Made by a program: the position numbers and the translations under genes. A stretch of DNA of 64,000 nucleotides from Carposina sasakii (taxonomy: Eukaryota; Arthropoda; Insecta; Lepidoptera; Carposinidae), in NCBI GenBank assembly GCA_014607495.2, contig CP053152.1:14305899-14369898 (forward strand). Reading direction: 5' to 3'. Under the pieces are notes generated by a model. That model was not told where the DNA came from, searched no databases, and saw nothing but the letters and a program-made list of their open reading frames with translations. Shown here in pieces: positions 35,905-48,612 of this stretch (within the stretch, counting starts at the first letter, position 1; every line of letters starts with the position of its first letter).

Positions 35905-37341
35905 TTTGATAGCAATTTATCACTCGAATGTATAAATGAAAACATACAAACAACAACAACTTTTACTATATTTTGAAAAAGCGTTCACGCACTTTCTTTC
36001 GCCCACTACCAGTAAGTATATTCTTTGCCCACTACGCCGCCATTTTAAAAAATTCTGTACTTTGTTTTGTTCCCATATTTTAAGACAAATATTACGATAT
36101 AAAAGCGATAGCAGATATTAAATATCATAAGAAAGAGGGAGACTGAAATAATAATTGTGCTATTATCGGATAACAAACAGCAATACACGTTTTAGCACTC
36201 TTGCGTTCTATTCTCTATGCCTCTGCATTACAATATTGTGTTCTGTGATTACAATTCGGGACCTTGTTTCATAGGGTAAATAGATTATTTCTTGTGATAA
36301 GTTTATTTTATCTAAACTGCAAAACATCTTTTTTCGTGAAGATTATTTTGTTAAACTATCGCAATTTATATCACCAATAAATCATAAAACCTAAAATAAA
36401 ACGCAAAATTTAAGAATTTACTTTATTGGAGAAAGTAAATATATCAACCAATGATATTATAAAAAAAAGTAAATATACCCAATAAAATTAAAGAGTAAAA
36501 TCTCAATTGTTATTTTGACCAATAATAAAATTTTAAGAACAGTCAAAGTAAATTGATTGAATGAAATGAAAAAAAAGTCAGATTCAGATGTGATGTCTGA
36601 TGTATTTTATGTTTAATTTCTACCGAAAAATAAAATTTATTCCATTAAAGTAGAATAAATAATGGTTTTCTAGTTAGTTCTAAGGTTTTAGGTATGTATA
36701 TTTCCATTTTAGTAAATAGCAATTTGTATGTATTAATGATTGTATTTATATATTTAGCGGCTGTCAGTTGTTTTACGTCCCAATGAAATTCTAAATAATA
36801 TTAGCTATATCAACAAATATGATCCAACCAACACGTTCATGTTACTTTACAAATACAGGGATGCGCACAGATTGCAATGACACATCGAGATGATAAGGTG
36901 CAAAATAAAAACAATTTTCTTACATGCACTTTGCTTTCGTAACTTGTAGCTTTTTATATCCTACTTCGTCAGTTCCTCTTTATATACACTCATGAGTTTG
37001 CCTATTGCCTTTACTATTCAATTTGCCAATAAAGTTATTTGCGTTATATTTGATATTGTAATCTTTGTTTCTACACTAACTTTTGAAGGTTACCTTCCTT
37101 AGGGTCCTTAATTTACCTACAAATTACATTTGCCTAGAAGTGCTTAGTATTCAGCAAATGATAAACACAATAGGTACTTATTGCTATTTATGTTGCACAT
37201 TTATTTATATTTTGCATGTTATGTTTTGTTGCAGTTCTGCCCTGCATGTTGTGTGTGAAGTGTAGAAGTGATCCAGTGGTTGTATTGTTGGTATTTTCCG
37301 ACATAAGGTTCAGTTAACGACACGAGTGCTTTTCTTCCCGT
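35905..37341. promoter_or_regulatory. Divergent upstream region of BCL7 (-) and Marf (+)
   Basis: AT-rich DNA between two diverging start codons. It should include both promoters and non-coding first exons (GTGTGTGAAGTGTAGAAGTG just before Marf looks transcribed). No defined motif was recognised. Confidence 0.35.
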
Positions 37342-40300
37342 ATGGCTGCGTATGTTAACCGTACAATATCAATGATGGCTGGCGATGGGCCTCACAACGT
37401 CGCTATGAACAATGGCACGGTGCGTGTCAACATGAACAATGTGGACTCTCCGCTGCAGATATTTGTGAGAGCTAAAAAGAAGATTAATGACATATTTGGT
37501 GAAATAGATGATTATGTCAAAGATGCAGTCACTTTTATGCATGGTAAGGAAATAAATTTTGGTTTTCTATAGATAGACCAAAGTAATCAGATATGCCTAG
37601 TAAATCATTTTATGAGCATTCAACGCATACTATAAGATCCTATATTTATCTAGGTAGGTACTTACTAGTTTATCTTATCTCAGCAGATGTATATTTCTCT
37701 AAAGTGTTAGTATTACATTACCATGACCAGTTAATAAACTAAGATACTGGACACAAACAATTTCATGATTCTAATGTAGATACTCAGAGGATATAACAAT
37801 GTAAATTATATGCATGAAGTTATATGCAATAATATACCTATGTATAAAACTATGAAATGCGTTAGACCTTGTCTCAAATTAGTTATTGTATCAAAATTTG
37901 CCATGTCTAGTTTTTTTATTCAATTATAGGTACTGACTGAAAGTAAATATAGTATAGTATAGTTAGCACTCCAAAAGTTCCAGGAAAACAATACCTACTA
38001 GTAACTAAAAAAAATTGACCAATTGCCAATATGTATGTATGTGTTGAAGAAAAGACTAGAGTTATACAACAAACTGATTTATTCAACAAATTATGGAGTT
38101 GAAAATTATGTTTCAAATTTAGCTTTAGAGTTTTAGATCTCAACTAATAAATGATAGCTTAGGCTCTTTACACACAATATTTCCATACAAGAAGTTCATA
38201 TTCTTTATAATACACAACCATTTTATCAGAAACCCAGTTTACATAGTGTCGGGGATAGTGCAAATCCGCAAATCTACCTTACGTAAAGTCCACATATCTG
38301 CAATAAATTTTGTTTTACAGGGAAAGGTAAAAACTTATTAAGTTTCTTCTTTAAAGTGGATTGTATGCGAAAACACTGTGTCAGATACATGGAATTATCC
38401 AATGCTAGTTACACGGATTTTCTCTATTTTCGACAAAAGATAAATATACAAGATCATACTTATCTCTACAGAGATTTCTTCCAACAAACTTGACATAGCA
38501 AAGTTGGATAAATAAAAAAATAAAAATAAAAATGGTATTTATTCTCTCAAAATCATAACATGGATGTAAAAGAAGTTATCTTTTTGTGAGTTTCTTTTAT
38601 AAGGTATTGTTAAGATATGCACAGTAATACTTGAATTACCCTACAGCTGTGTCTGGGGAGAAAGCGATTGCTTCAGCAACTGAGGTGACAAATGTTGAGG
38701 CCTATGTCAACAAGGTGCAGGCCATCCGGGAGGTACTCAAGAGGGATCACATGAAAGTCGCATTCTTTGGAAGGTCTGTAAACATTAACATCATTATATC
38801 ATTAGTGATGATTGATTTATCAAAGACCTAATCTGTAAGTTTGAAGTCATAATAATAGTTCTTAAATCAATCAGCCTGATGAAATTATTATCATTGCATT
38901 GTTATTTAGCTTGTATGTTTCGTCATTTTAAAGTTACTGTCTAGATTAATCTTGCAATTTTAAAATTTGATTTCAGAACAAGCAATGGCAAGAGTACTGT
39001 GATAAATGCAATGCTACATGATAAGATCCTTCCTAGTGGTATTGGTCATACTACTAACTGTTTCCTGCAAGTGGAGGGGTCAGATACTGATGAGTCTTTT
39101 CTGAGGACAGAAGGGTCAGATGAGAAGCTTAATGTGCAGGTAAAATACTATAAAACAGCAGATATGAGTGTCACAATAAGATCATATTTATTTTAAGTGT
39201 TAAAAATTATTATGGGCTTTGCAGTACTTATATTGTAATTTTTTTAATGCATACACATGGCTGTGTTCCCTGAACTGCACAATAGTGGGGCTAGATATGA
39301 AATTTTTTGATAAACACTTACCCTCAACATGAAAACATTGTCAATGACGTGCATGTCGTAAGAGTCGACTAAGGCGATAATCTAGCAACATGATACTGAT
39401 TGTTAACATCTGTCCACTATGTCAAAATGTGGCTGTGCGATTTTTATTCTCCTGCAGTTCTGGCCAGTGCCATGAACAGGGTGGTGCTACCGGTGCCCAG
39501 GCACAGGGTGTAGACCCTGGGGGGCGCAAGAATGGTCAGTAGGCCTATTGGCTATCTTTTTTGACAGTTCATAGTGATCATCACTCAATTGAAACTCCAC
39601 AACTGGAAGTGGCATAATGCCTTATCTGAAGACAATTTTGGCAACACACACATACATGTCACTTCCAGTTCAATAAGTTTCAATGAGTGATCATGACTGT
39701 GAACTGTCGAAAAAGATAGCCAATACGGGGGCTCACCAGGCAGCTGAATAGGACGCAGTCATATACAGAAAAGGCTATTTACGGCATCGGTTCTGGCTAC
39801 CCTCATTTCGGATGCACAGCCGTATCTAAGCGTGGAAGGCACACTGTTTGACACGTGACGCGCGCCGGCAGTCGGTGAGCCAGCTGGGACACGCGCTGTG
39901 TGCGTCGCGGCTGCAGGAGCGCGCGCTGGTGCACGTGTACTGGCCGCGCGAGCTCTGCACGCTGCTGCGAGACGACGTGGTGCTGGTGGACAGTCCGGGC
40001 GTCGACGTCACGCCCAACCTGGACGAGTGGATCGACCAGTACTGTCTCGACGCGGACGTGTTTGTGCTTGTCGCCAACGCGGAGTCCACGCTCATGGTCA
40101 CCGTGAGTACTGCATGCTGGGGATCCGCCCTCATCGCATCTTTAAATTGTAACTCTTTCTGTACAGCAAAACATATTACCATAGGGTTCCACCATAGATG
40201 TCAGAAAAAAACGCGAGATGGGCCCTCGAGCTAAATTTGAGTCCTGAGTTTCATAGAATAGTTCCGATGAAGGATGGTGTCAGTTACTATGTTTATGAGC

Positions 40301-43300
40301 ACTTTTTTTTGTCACACTATACAAAAAAGTTTGCCCATTTTGCTCAAACTCCACTTACATCGGCCACTCTATGGGTTCAACCTTCAAATTGAAGTTTGGA
40401 GGGAAAAGCAGAATTATTTAAAACTTAACACAGTGAAACAAGCAAGCTATTTTTTTTTTCATAAAACTACTGTAAAAATGTTTTTGGTTCTATCTAACAT
40501 TAACAATCTTGGTTTCAGGAAAAAAACTTTTTCCACAAAGTATCAACGAAAATATCACAACCGAATATTTTTATACTGAACAATCGATGGGATGCGTCTG
40601 CCTCCGAACCCGAATATATGGAACAGGTATATGATTTTTTAAAATAATTAAACAACTTCAAATAATAGATTTTCATTTAAACTTACATCCAACTCGAAGG
40701 ACAACATTAAAAATTATCAAATTTTCTAAAAATTACATACCATGGTCTTTCGACTTGGATGTAAGCTTTAATGAAAGTTTGGTCCAAAAAAGTTGATGTC
40801 ACTTGGTTGCATCGAAGCAGCGTTATACATAGTTGCGTATGAGAGTGTGCAAGTGTGGTGATTAAGGAAGGTATGTGTTTGTGTTCCAGGTGCGGTCGCA
40901 GCATGCGGAGCGCTGCGTGGACTTCCTCTCGAGGGAGCTGCGAGTGTGCTCGCCGAAGGAGGCCGAGGACAGGATCTTCTTCATCTCCGCCAAGGAGGCG
41001 CTGCAGACGCGTATGCGCGAGAGAGAGAAACCCGTCTCCTGTGAGTACATACACAAGGAGGCCGAGGATAAGATCTTCTTCGTCATAAGGATATAGGTTA
41101 CTTTTTACCCTGGATAATTTCGACATTTTGTTTCTGCAGTCCACGCGTCAATGATTTTCTTTCCCCAATTATAATTATGTAATTACACTCCTGGCCACGT
41201 TCTTGTGCATGTGTTCTTGAACATCATCTTCCTGCCTTTATTTCATTATTTATTGGATCGGCGCGATATGGGCCTACTGATTATGTAATTGCAATTGAGA
41301 GTGAGTCCTTCCGCGCCCCGCATCTCGTTCCGCGCACATTCACAATTCTCGCTATCGCATTGCTTCGTCTCTGCAAATGAGGTAATAAGGGGTTCTATAC
41401 ATACAGGATGATTTTTGGTCGTCAACGTTCCCGAAAACTACGGAATCTCCTCATCATCACGATCAATTTTCTCCATGGAAGCATACCTGAGAAGTGTCTG
41501 GTTTCCAAAATATTAGGGTCCAAAGTTGAGTAAATAGACTGCGTTTTTCTGCATAAATGCACATAGACGCGCGTAGCAGGATTTTTTCACGAAAAATAAT
41601 TAATATCTGTCTATAAAAAAACTAACATAAACACTAGACACTATAAATTTCGCACGATCAAGGAATTTAAAAATTTTTTTTTCCAGCATTTTTTTGGCAT
41701 AAACTTACTTTATTTCATGTATAGAATACGTACCCTTCGTTAAAGGTGGCCACAAAAAAACACCCAGTATAGATACAACACGTTCTGTTTCCCCCCAGCG
41801 CCGACACTGGCGGACGGGCACCAGGTGCGCTACCTGGAGTTCGTGAGCTTCGAGCGTCGCTTCGAGGAGTGCATCAGTCAGTCGGCCGTGCGCACTAAGT
41901 TCGCGCAGCACTCGCGCCGCGGCAAGAACATCGCCGCAGACGTCATGCAGGCGCTCGACCTGGTACCGAGCGCTACTCATTCTAGTTACAAGTAAAAACA
42001 AGCCGATCCCTGGTAAAAATGTCTAAATCAGGCATAGATAAAATAGAATAGAATTTCTTTATTTGCCATTGTATAGGGTACATTACAGGTGGTGGATTAT
42101 ATAAGTACAGAGTCTCCTATACAGCCATAAACATGCAGCGTGCAAGAAAAAGTTTTACCTAATTTAAAATTACATTGGTATATTTAGGAAATATGCTAAA
42201 CAGAGCTAATTAAATATAAAAAAAATATTAAAGTATAATTTACAAATTTTATCAGCAGTAGCATGCAATCATTCAAGGGTCAGGTCAGGCTAACACAAGC
42301 TGTGCCTATAGCATAGGAGTTATTCTATGATCTGATTCTACAGATGAACCTGATTTGTACTGTATTGAACACACATTATGCCGGCTGCCGGATTTCGGAA
42401 TTTCCGGAAATATGTCGGCGGCAATAACATAGCATGTAGGGGTATTTTTGTATTGGACCAAAATTATTCATGCCTAGTTTAGTTTCAATGGAAAGGCAAT
42501 CTGAAGGCTCTTACATAACATTTTTTAACTTGTTTACGTTCCTAGGTTTACACACGTGCGTCCGCGCAGAAAGCGGCCAAGGTGGAGGCGCAGAGAGTCC
42601 TGCACGAGCAGCTGTCCTGCGTGGAGGACCAGCTCACCGCCATCACGCGCCAGATGAAGGACAAGATCGGCAAGATGGTGGAGAGCGTGGAGCACAAGGT
42701 GGGCAGGGGGCAGCGGGGGGTACATTTTGCCAAATAGTTTTTTCTTTACAATGTTGAATGGGGGTTGGTGAAAAGAAAAGCGCTTACGGCCTCACTTGAA
42801 TTGTATTGGATTGTGGTTTTGTCTTGCAAATATTAGTTTCGTAATCGGGCACGGGAAGTTTTGTATGAAACGAATTTGTATGATTCCCGCTGTTATATCT
42901 CAAGTTTGTCATTTCCCCGGCAGGTGTCGTTGACGCTGAGCCAGGAGATCCGTCGTCTGTCGGCGTTGGTGGACGAGTACGAGGCGCCCTTCCGCGCCGA
43001 GCGAGCCGCGCTCGACCAGTACAAGCGAGCGCTGCACCGACATGTGGAGGCGGGGCTCGGCTCGCGGCTCAAGCAGCGCCTGTCGCACGACATCGGACAG
43101 GAGATGGACTCGGCGCAGAAGGAGATGGCAGGTAGAGAGGGCGCTGCACCGACATGTGGAGGCGGGGCTCGGCTCGCGGCTCAAGCAGCGCCTGTCGCAC
43201 GACATCGGACAGGAGATGGACTCGGCGCAGAAGGAGATGGCAGGTAGAGAGGGAGAGGACCGGGACAGGAAGGAGATTATTAAGAGAATACGACAGCAAT

Positions 43301-45613
43301 GCAAGTGGTAAAAGTGGTATATAGAAAATTTGCTGTGTAGTGGGTAAGAACAATGCTCTTTAGAAAGTTTCTAAAAAGGTTATTGTCTCTTCTTGATCAT
43401 TGCGTTATGTGTGTATTATACTCGTAAGTACTTACAATTTACAAGCAAGGAACGCATCGCGATCTAGGCTAACGCACACTCACTTGTGTACATTCAAAGC
43501 TAAGGTTAGCGTCGCTTATATGCATAAATGGACAGCTGAGTTTACGCCGTTTACATTCATCATTAACAAAACTTCAACCTCCAAATTTCTAACCTAAATT
43601 CCTCATATTCCAGAGCGCATGTACAACATCCTGCCAATGCACAAGCGTGCAGCGGCAGCTAACTACATGACGCCGCATCAACAACCCTTCGAGGTTCTTT
43701 ACCGCCTCAACTGTGACAACCTGTGTGCGGACTTCAATGAGGACCTCTCGTTCCGCTTCTCGTACGGCCTCACTGCCCTCATACAGCGCTTCTACGGCAA
43801 GCAGAGCAGTCGCATCGCACTGAAAAATCCTGGGAGCTATACGCAGGTTTATTGTTTGTTATATGTATTGGTAGTTTGAGTGGTTTCTTTCCATGTTAGG
43901 TAAACTAGAATACAATAGACTAAAATTCAAATATGTATTCAGTTTTGCGAATGTTGAATAACAAAGTATTCGAAAGTTAGTAAAGAAAGAGTAGTGGCCA
44001 TGGACAAATATTGACATATTGTAATTTATAAAATTATTAATAAAGAAAATGGAAAAAATTCTTCACCCGAGTGGGAATCGAACCCACGACCACTGCAAAC
44101 CGTGCGAGCCGCTATAACCACTAAGCCACCGGGTCAATCACTCGGATGACGAATTTTACCATCTCTTTTCTAAATTACATATTGGCAACGTTATTCTTCA
44201 TCCCGATAGCTATACACTAGCCAAATCTCGGCAAACAAAGCTGAATCCCTCAGCACAATGTTTAAAGATGAAACGATCAACCATGTCCTAACGGATTATA
44301 TTAATGGAGAAGTGTTTTTATAAATTTATCTTAGTCAAGATATTATATATTATAAAATTATTAATAAAGAAAATGGAAAAAATTCTTCACCCGATTGTAA
44401 TTTTTTTGTGTTAGATCCCTCCAGCGATTACTTCAGCGCCGGCGTCGAGTGAGGTGATCCCTGCCGGCACGTCCGCACTAGCGTCCCTCGGAGTGGAGGA
44501 GTGGACGCTTGTGTCGCGTGTGTGTGTGGCCGCCGTCACCAGTCAGGGGACCATGGGGGGGCTGCTGCTGTCCGGTCTGGTGAGTGCAGGGGGCCGTCAC
44601 CAGTCAGGGGACCATGGGGGGGCTGCTGCTGTCCGGCCTGGTAAGTACAGGGGCCGCCGTGACCAGCCAGAGATTTTGACCTATTTGGGAAGGGAAAGAT
44701 TTGGCCGGCCGGGAGAATGCGGGCCGTGGTGATACCATGGTGCGCCTGGCGTTTACTATGGATAGGAGAAGAGAAGGAAGGTAGATAGATCCGGACTGAT
44801 GATATTTCATCAAGTTATACGCATTTGAAGAAAAAGCTTGAGCCATTTCGCTCTCTGCAGTTGCTGAAGACGGTGGGCTGGCGCGTGGTGGCGGCGGCGG
44901 GCGCGCTGTACGGCGCGCTGTACGCATACGAGCGGCTCACGTGGACGGCGGCGGCACAGCGGCGCGTGTTCAAGCGGCAGTACGTCGCGCACGCCAGCAA
45001 GAAGCTGCGCCTCATCGTCGACCTCACGTCCGCCAACTGCAGCCACCAGGTGCAGCAGTGAGTATACTTATTGCATTGGCGTTAGGTAGTTAGTTTTCCG
45101 CACTTAGCCTCTGTAAGTGAAGCCATTGTGCGACACACCTGCCAAGTTTTAGTATAGTGGTCCTTCGAGCCGGATATCGTTTAATGTAACGGTACCCACA
45201 CACACCATACATAATATATACCCAATGGGGTAGCCTGAACTGCAGAATTACGAACAAGTTACTACTACACACCTATGTTTAACAAAGCAGAGCTAGATGA
45301 AAAAATCAGTTACAATTTGCTGGAGTATCGCTTGAGGCAAGGGCCCGGAGTTTCTTAGTCTATTATTTCTACGTGCATTGAAAGAGATGCAGCTATGTAT
45401 CCGTATCGCAGGGAACTGTCAACGATGTTCGCTCGTCTCTGCCGCCTCATTGACGAGGCGACGACAGAAATGGATTCCGAACTGACGGAAGTCCGCCAAG
45501 CCATCAGTCTACTCGACGAAGCTTCCACTTCCGCCAAGAAGCTCCGCAACAAGGCCAACTACCTCGGACACGAGCTAGAACTCTTCGATGAAGCCTTCCT
45601 TAAGGGCAACTAG
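37342..45613 (+). CDS. Marf: Mitofusin (mitochondrial assembly regulatory factor)
   Basis: Thirteen coding exons in phase: 37342-37543, 38647-38773, 38977-39139, 39872-40102, 40519-40626, 40890-41040, 41799-41962, 42546-42698, 42924-43131, 43614-43846, 44415-44579, 44861-45057, 45412-45613; 767 residues. It is a dynamin-like GTPase of the outer mitochondrial membrane that fuses mitochondria. Visible: P-loop GRTSNGKST (109-117), switch threonines in GHTTN, G3 DSPG (204-207), G4-like NNRWD (262-266), heptad-rich HR1 ([16 protein letters not shown] onward), a hydrophobic double-pass segment around residues 620-660 ([11 protein letters not shown], then [19 protein letters not shown]) and the C-terminal HR2 coiled coil. 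Exons 6, 9 and 11 each have a partial copy of their own 3' part just downstream of the 5' splice site; exon-first donors keep the frame. The stop codon is immediately followed by GTGAGT. Confidence 0.95.
39547..39726. repeat. Foldback MITE (Marf intron 3)
   Basis: Left TTGGCTATCTTTTTTGACAG and TTCATAGTGATCATCACTCA pair with the right end GAGTGATCATGACTGTGAAC and TGTCGAAAAAGATAGCCAA; CAACTGGAAGTG / CACTTCCAGTT continue the stem. A partial relative is at 18168-18285. It ends about 145 bp before the exon 4 acceptor. Confidence 0.8.
40956..41084 (+). repeat. Partial duplication of Marf exon 6 past its 5' splice site
   Basis: AAGGAGGCCGAGGACAGGAT inside exon 6 (from 40956) recurs as AAGGAGGCCGAGGATAAGAT from 41055, 99 bp downstream and 14 bp after the donor, with about 28 of 31 bases matching. 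The copy is intronic. Confidence 0.8.
41402..41769 (+). repeat. ~370-bp MITE, copy 2, next to Marf exon 7
   Basis: Same family as 29380-29750, TA-flanked. Its right end lies only 29 bp from the first base of Marf exon 7 (41799), just upstream of the polypyrimidine tract. Confidence 0.85.
42040..42300 (-). repeat. Probable retroelement 3' end (reverse orientation)
   Basis: It begins AAAATAGAATAGAATTTCTT, TATTTGCCATTG, a simple A-rich tail when read on the minus strand, followed by about 200 bp of non-coding DNA. A similar arrangement (AAGAAAGAAAGAAAACGTTT, TATTTTTCGCC) starts at 57715. The class is not proved. Confidence 0.4.
43029..43252 (+). repeat. Perfect 112-bp tandem duplication at the end of Marf exon 9
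   Basis: The 112 bp at 43029-43140 (last 103 bases of exon 9 plus GTAGAGAGG of the intron) are repeated without change at 43141-43252. Each copy carries the same GTAGAG donor. Use of the second donor would add 112 bases and break the frame, so the first donor is assumed. Identity without any difference points to a very recent event or an assembly artefact. Confidence 0.9.
44030..44169 (-). repeat. tRNA-derived SINE, copy C (Marf intron 10)
   Basis: Close match to copy B (4264-4411): A/T tail, GAGTGGGAATCGAACCCACG, GCCACCGGGTCA and the CATCTCTTTT leader, all in reverse orientation. A truncated tail of the same family follows at about 44352-44396, ending just before exon 11. Confidence 0.85.
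44533..44675 (+). repeat. 61-bp tandem duplication (2.3 copies) at the end of Marf exon 11
   Basis: CCGTCACCAGTCAGGGGACC through TGTCCGGTCTG-GTGAGT in exon 11 recurs 61 bp downstream, ending CCGGCCTG-GTAAGT, and a third fragment (CCGTGACCAGCCAG) follows. The first donor (after 44579) keeps the frame into exon 12; the second (after 44640) does not. Confidence 0.85.
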
Positions 45614-46697
45614 GTGAGTGCTGCGGCCGTCAGGGCTTAGTTTCCGGTATGCATAGTCGTTCACTCACACTTCACTCAACCATCCAAAAATAAAAACGGC
45701 AAGGTATTCTCGAGTGAGGGGGAAAATAAATACGACTGTGAATATCGGCGTTTATGTCGGCACGATTCGAAATCAACGGTGCAAGGCTATGCGCTTGTAA
45801 GTTAGGTCGGTGTACCTACAGATGTAGTTATTTTGGGGTCGGCGCAATATGGTTTCTTTCAAAGAGTTTTGACCGAAATAGCCTGCTTTATAACGCCAAC
45901 CTTTCCTACGAATGGCTGAGTAATATCCATATTAAGTAGAATGCTCAGATTTGTTTCACAAGCGAATTTAATGCTGAATTCAGCATTTGAGAACTTTTAA
46001 AAGGCTTATTGTTATTATGTTACATGTTTGGTTTGAAGATGTTAAAGATTTACATTTCATGAGCGACCTGAGATTACACATGCTTTGTATGGTTGATTTC
46101 GAAACGTAGTCATGCCTCGGGGTTGGTTGAGTACAGCACTGTGTCCTATTTATACTGATAGGATTCTACACAGTACAGATATATTGTCACGTATAGTTAA
46201 AAATAGGGCTCGATCGGTGACCGCGCCCATAGTTTACATTATATCGAGTATTTAAACATTTAGGGAAGTTTAGGGACTAGAATATATAAATATTTACTAT
46301 GAACAAACCAAGTTTTAGTGTCTCCACTGTTGTCGTAAGTGCACAAAGTGTCTATTATAGTTTCTACTAAGTGTTCATTGTCTAATTTGTCGGTGAAAAC
46401 AAACAAAATCTTGAATATTTTACACATTTTAGTCTCTAAACAGTCCTGAACAAATTACTGGAACATGTGTCAGTTACCAGAAATCAGACATTATGTATAT
46501 TGCAGTTTAGGATCTATCTATAGAGATTTCACAAGATTATATACCTATTCACATTGCTGTATCGCTATTATTTTTTACCTATTTAAACATGGTTAATCAT
46601 TTGAGTCTGCATTTCTGTTTGCTTTTTTATGTTGTTTTTTAATACACTAGTGAGGACGGTCACAAACGCTTGAGCCCAGTAGCAGTGGAATGCAGTA

Positions 46698-46970
46698 CTG
46701 CACTCGTATGATGAATTTGGTGAGAGTGAGATGTCTCACTTTTAAACGTCAAATCCACAGAGCTAAGTAATAACTAGACAAGGCAAGTGTTTCTACTTGG
46801 TGTGTAAAAAGGGATTGCAAACCACTTCTATCAGCCCTAATTCATTCAGTCCTGGCTTGTTTTTACATGAAAAGTACATACACTTAGTTTATCTAGTTAT
46901 TAATAGCTCTGTGAATTCGAGGTTTAAAAGTGAGACATCTCACTCTCACCAAGTTTCATCATACGGGTGC
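46698..46970. repeat. MITE with ~68-bp inverted repeats, copy 1
   Basis: Ends GCACTCGTATGATGAATTTG / complement, then GTGAGAGTGAGATGTCTCAC and TTTAAACGTCAAATCCACAG. The copy at 54407-54699 has the same ends but its interior is inverted relative to this one. Confidence 0.85.
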
Positions 46971-47586
46971 TGGTGTGACTGTTTAAGATGTTAGTGAGAA
47001 ACAATACAGGTATATCTTGGACATAATAATATGATTTTATTATATGTAAATTACTTTCTTAACGCGTACTGAATGAGTTGAATGTTTGTCAAGACCTTAC
47101 TGCAATCTACTGCTGCAGATTCGGTCCCCATGACATGAGTGTAGAGCTCCCAAAGAAGCGTGTAGCCAAGGTAAACACATGTACATTATTTACTTTACCC
47201 AATGTATAGTCGAATGATATACCTCTTTTGTAAATTAGAATTTTGTTGTTGTTTAAAAATTTATTTATCAGCTTTTACTTATTGTACCACGATGAAATCA
47301 ATCGTAGGCTGCGGTCTATGCTGCTGTTGAATTTTTTGACATTTGAATTCACTTTAGGTTACAATGGTTCCTAATTTATTTTAATGTTATCTTATTGTTT
47401 ACCTTCTACTCCTGACGCGGACGAATGACTGCTCACGGCTTACAAGAATGTTTTAATTTTGTAATTAATAAAACTATAATCATAATAGATACAAGCTTCA
47501 TTCTGCTGAGTGGCAGTTTACATTATATGACGTATCCGTTTTATCAATGAATATTGTTTATTCATTCATCAAAAGCTTGGATTAAT

Positions 47587-47840
47587 ATACAGAGTGTATG
47601 TAAGCGAAAAGCTGTATAAATAGCCCACTATAGAGAACCTGTTTCCAAAATTTGAGACTCTAAATCACATTTTTATTTTTCAAGATTGTATGAAAATTCC
47701 CGAGATATTTAAAAATTCTCAATATTATTGGGAAAAATAAATATGTGATTTCAGATCTCAAATTTTGTGGATAGGTTCTCTATAGTGGCTTATTTACATA
47801 GCTTTTCGCTTAACATACCCTTTTTGTTAGACCCTGTATA
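47587..47840. repeat. MITE related to 34274-34405, long palindromic copy
   Basis: TAAGCGAAAAGCTGTATAAA and TAGCCCACTATAGAGAACCT on the left are mirrored by AGGTTCTCTATAGTGGCTTA and AGCTTTTCGCTTAACATACC on the right, ending TTTTTGTTAGACCCTGTATA. Confidence 0.8.
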
Positions 47841-48189
47841 TGATACTTATTCCTTGAATTATTTAACTGCTTGAGAAGCTCGAAGGCCGTTCAGTAGTTA
47901 TTCGTGTGCGGAAGGCAATATACATTTCGGTGCTACCAACAACAAATGTGTACATACATAATTTTATTCTTAGAACAAAATATAAATGAAATGTTCATAA
48001 CTAGATAAATTTGTAAAATAAAACCATATAGAGTGTAAAGGAGTTGTTATTAAATTAAGGTATTTAACCCGTTACTTGCAGTATTGTGTCTAATACCAAT
48101 CGTTTTACATGAACATTTATTATGTAACTTGTAGTAATGTGGAAAGGAATTCTATTGGAGAGAAAGAGAAAAGAAGTTGTCCTTGCCCA

Positions 48190-48612
48190 GACTCGTCGTC
48201 GTCAGCCTATTGCAGTCCACTGCTGGACGTAGGCCTCCCCCAGTGTACGCCACATGGCTCTATCTCCCGTCCAGTCACTACCAGTCGTCCTCCTTAAGTC
48301 ATCGGTCCATCTGGCCGGAGGGCGCCCAACGCTACGCTTGCCGAGGCGCGGTCTCCATTCGAGAACCCGTTTACTCCACCGTCCATCGGATCTACGGCAG
48401 ATGTGGCCTGCCCACTGCCACTTCAGTCTGTTACATTTCGAGACTATGTCTGTCACTTTGGTCTTCTGCCGGATAACCTCGTTTCGGACTTTGTCCATTA
48501 GCGAGATTCCGAGCATTGACCTTTCCATAGCTCTCTGAGTGACATGCAATCGGTGAGCCAGCCCCACTGTCAGGTTTCACGTCTTGGCTCCGTAAGTCAT
48601 GGCTGGCCCAGA
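48190..48612 (-). mobile_element. RTE-type LINE 3' fragment, copy 2
   Basis: The minus strand encodes, in one mostly open frame, LAHRLHVTQRAMERSMLGIS, KWQWAGHICRR, RVLEWRPRLGKR, VGRPPARWTDDL and the final [11 protein letters not shown] of an RTE reverse transcriptase. It is 5' truncated and more intact than the copy at 4508-5034. Confidence 0.85.

Noticed and set aside
39840..40234. Antisense and alternative frames across Marf exon 4
   Set aside because: Overlapping open frames arise from GC-rich coding DNA; only the G-domain frame matches a family.
43132..43311. Extended exon 9 of mitofusin using the second copy of the duplication
   Set aside because: It would add 112 bases and shift the frame; the first donor joins to exon 10 in phase (MAGIE-to-ERMYNIL region).
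44454..44732. Longer Marf exon 11 reading through the 61-bp duplication
   Set aside because: The reading frame passes through two donor sites and loses all similarity after the first; exon 12 continues in phase from the first donor.
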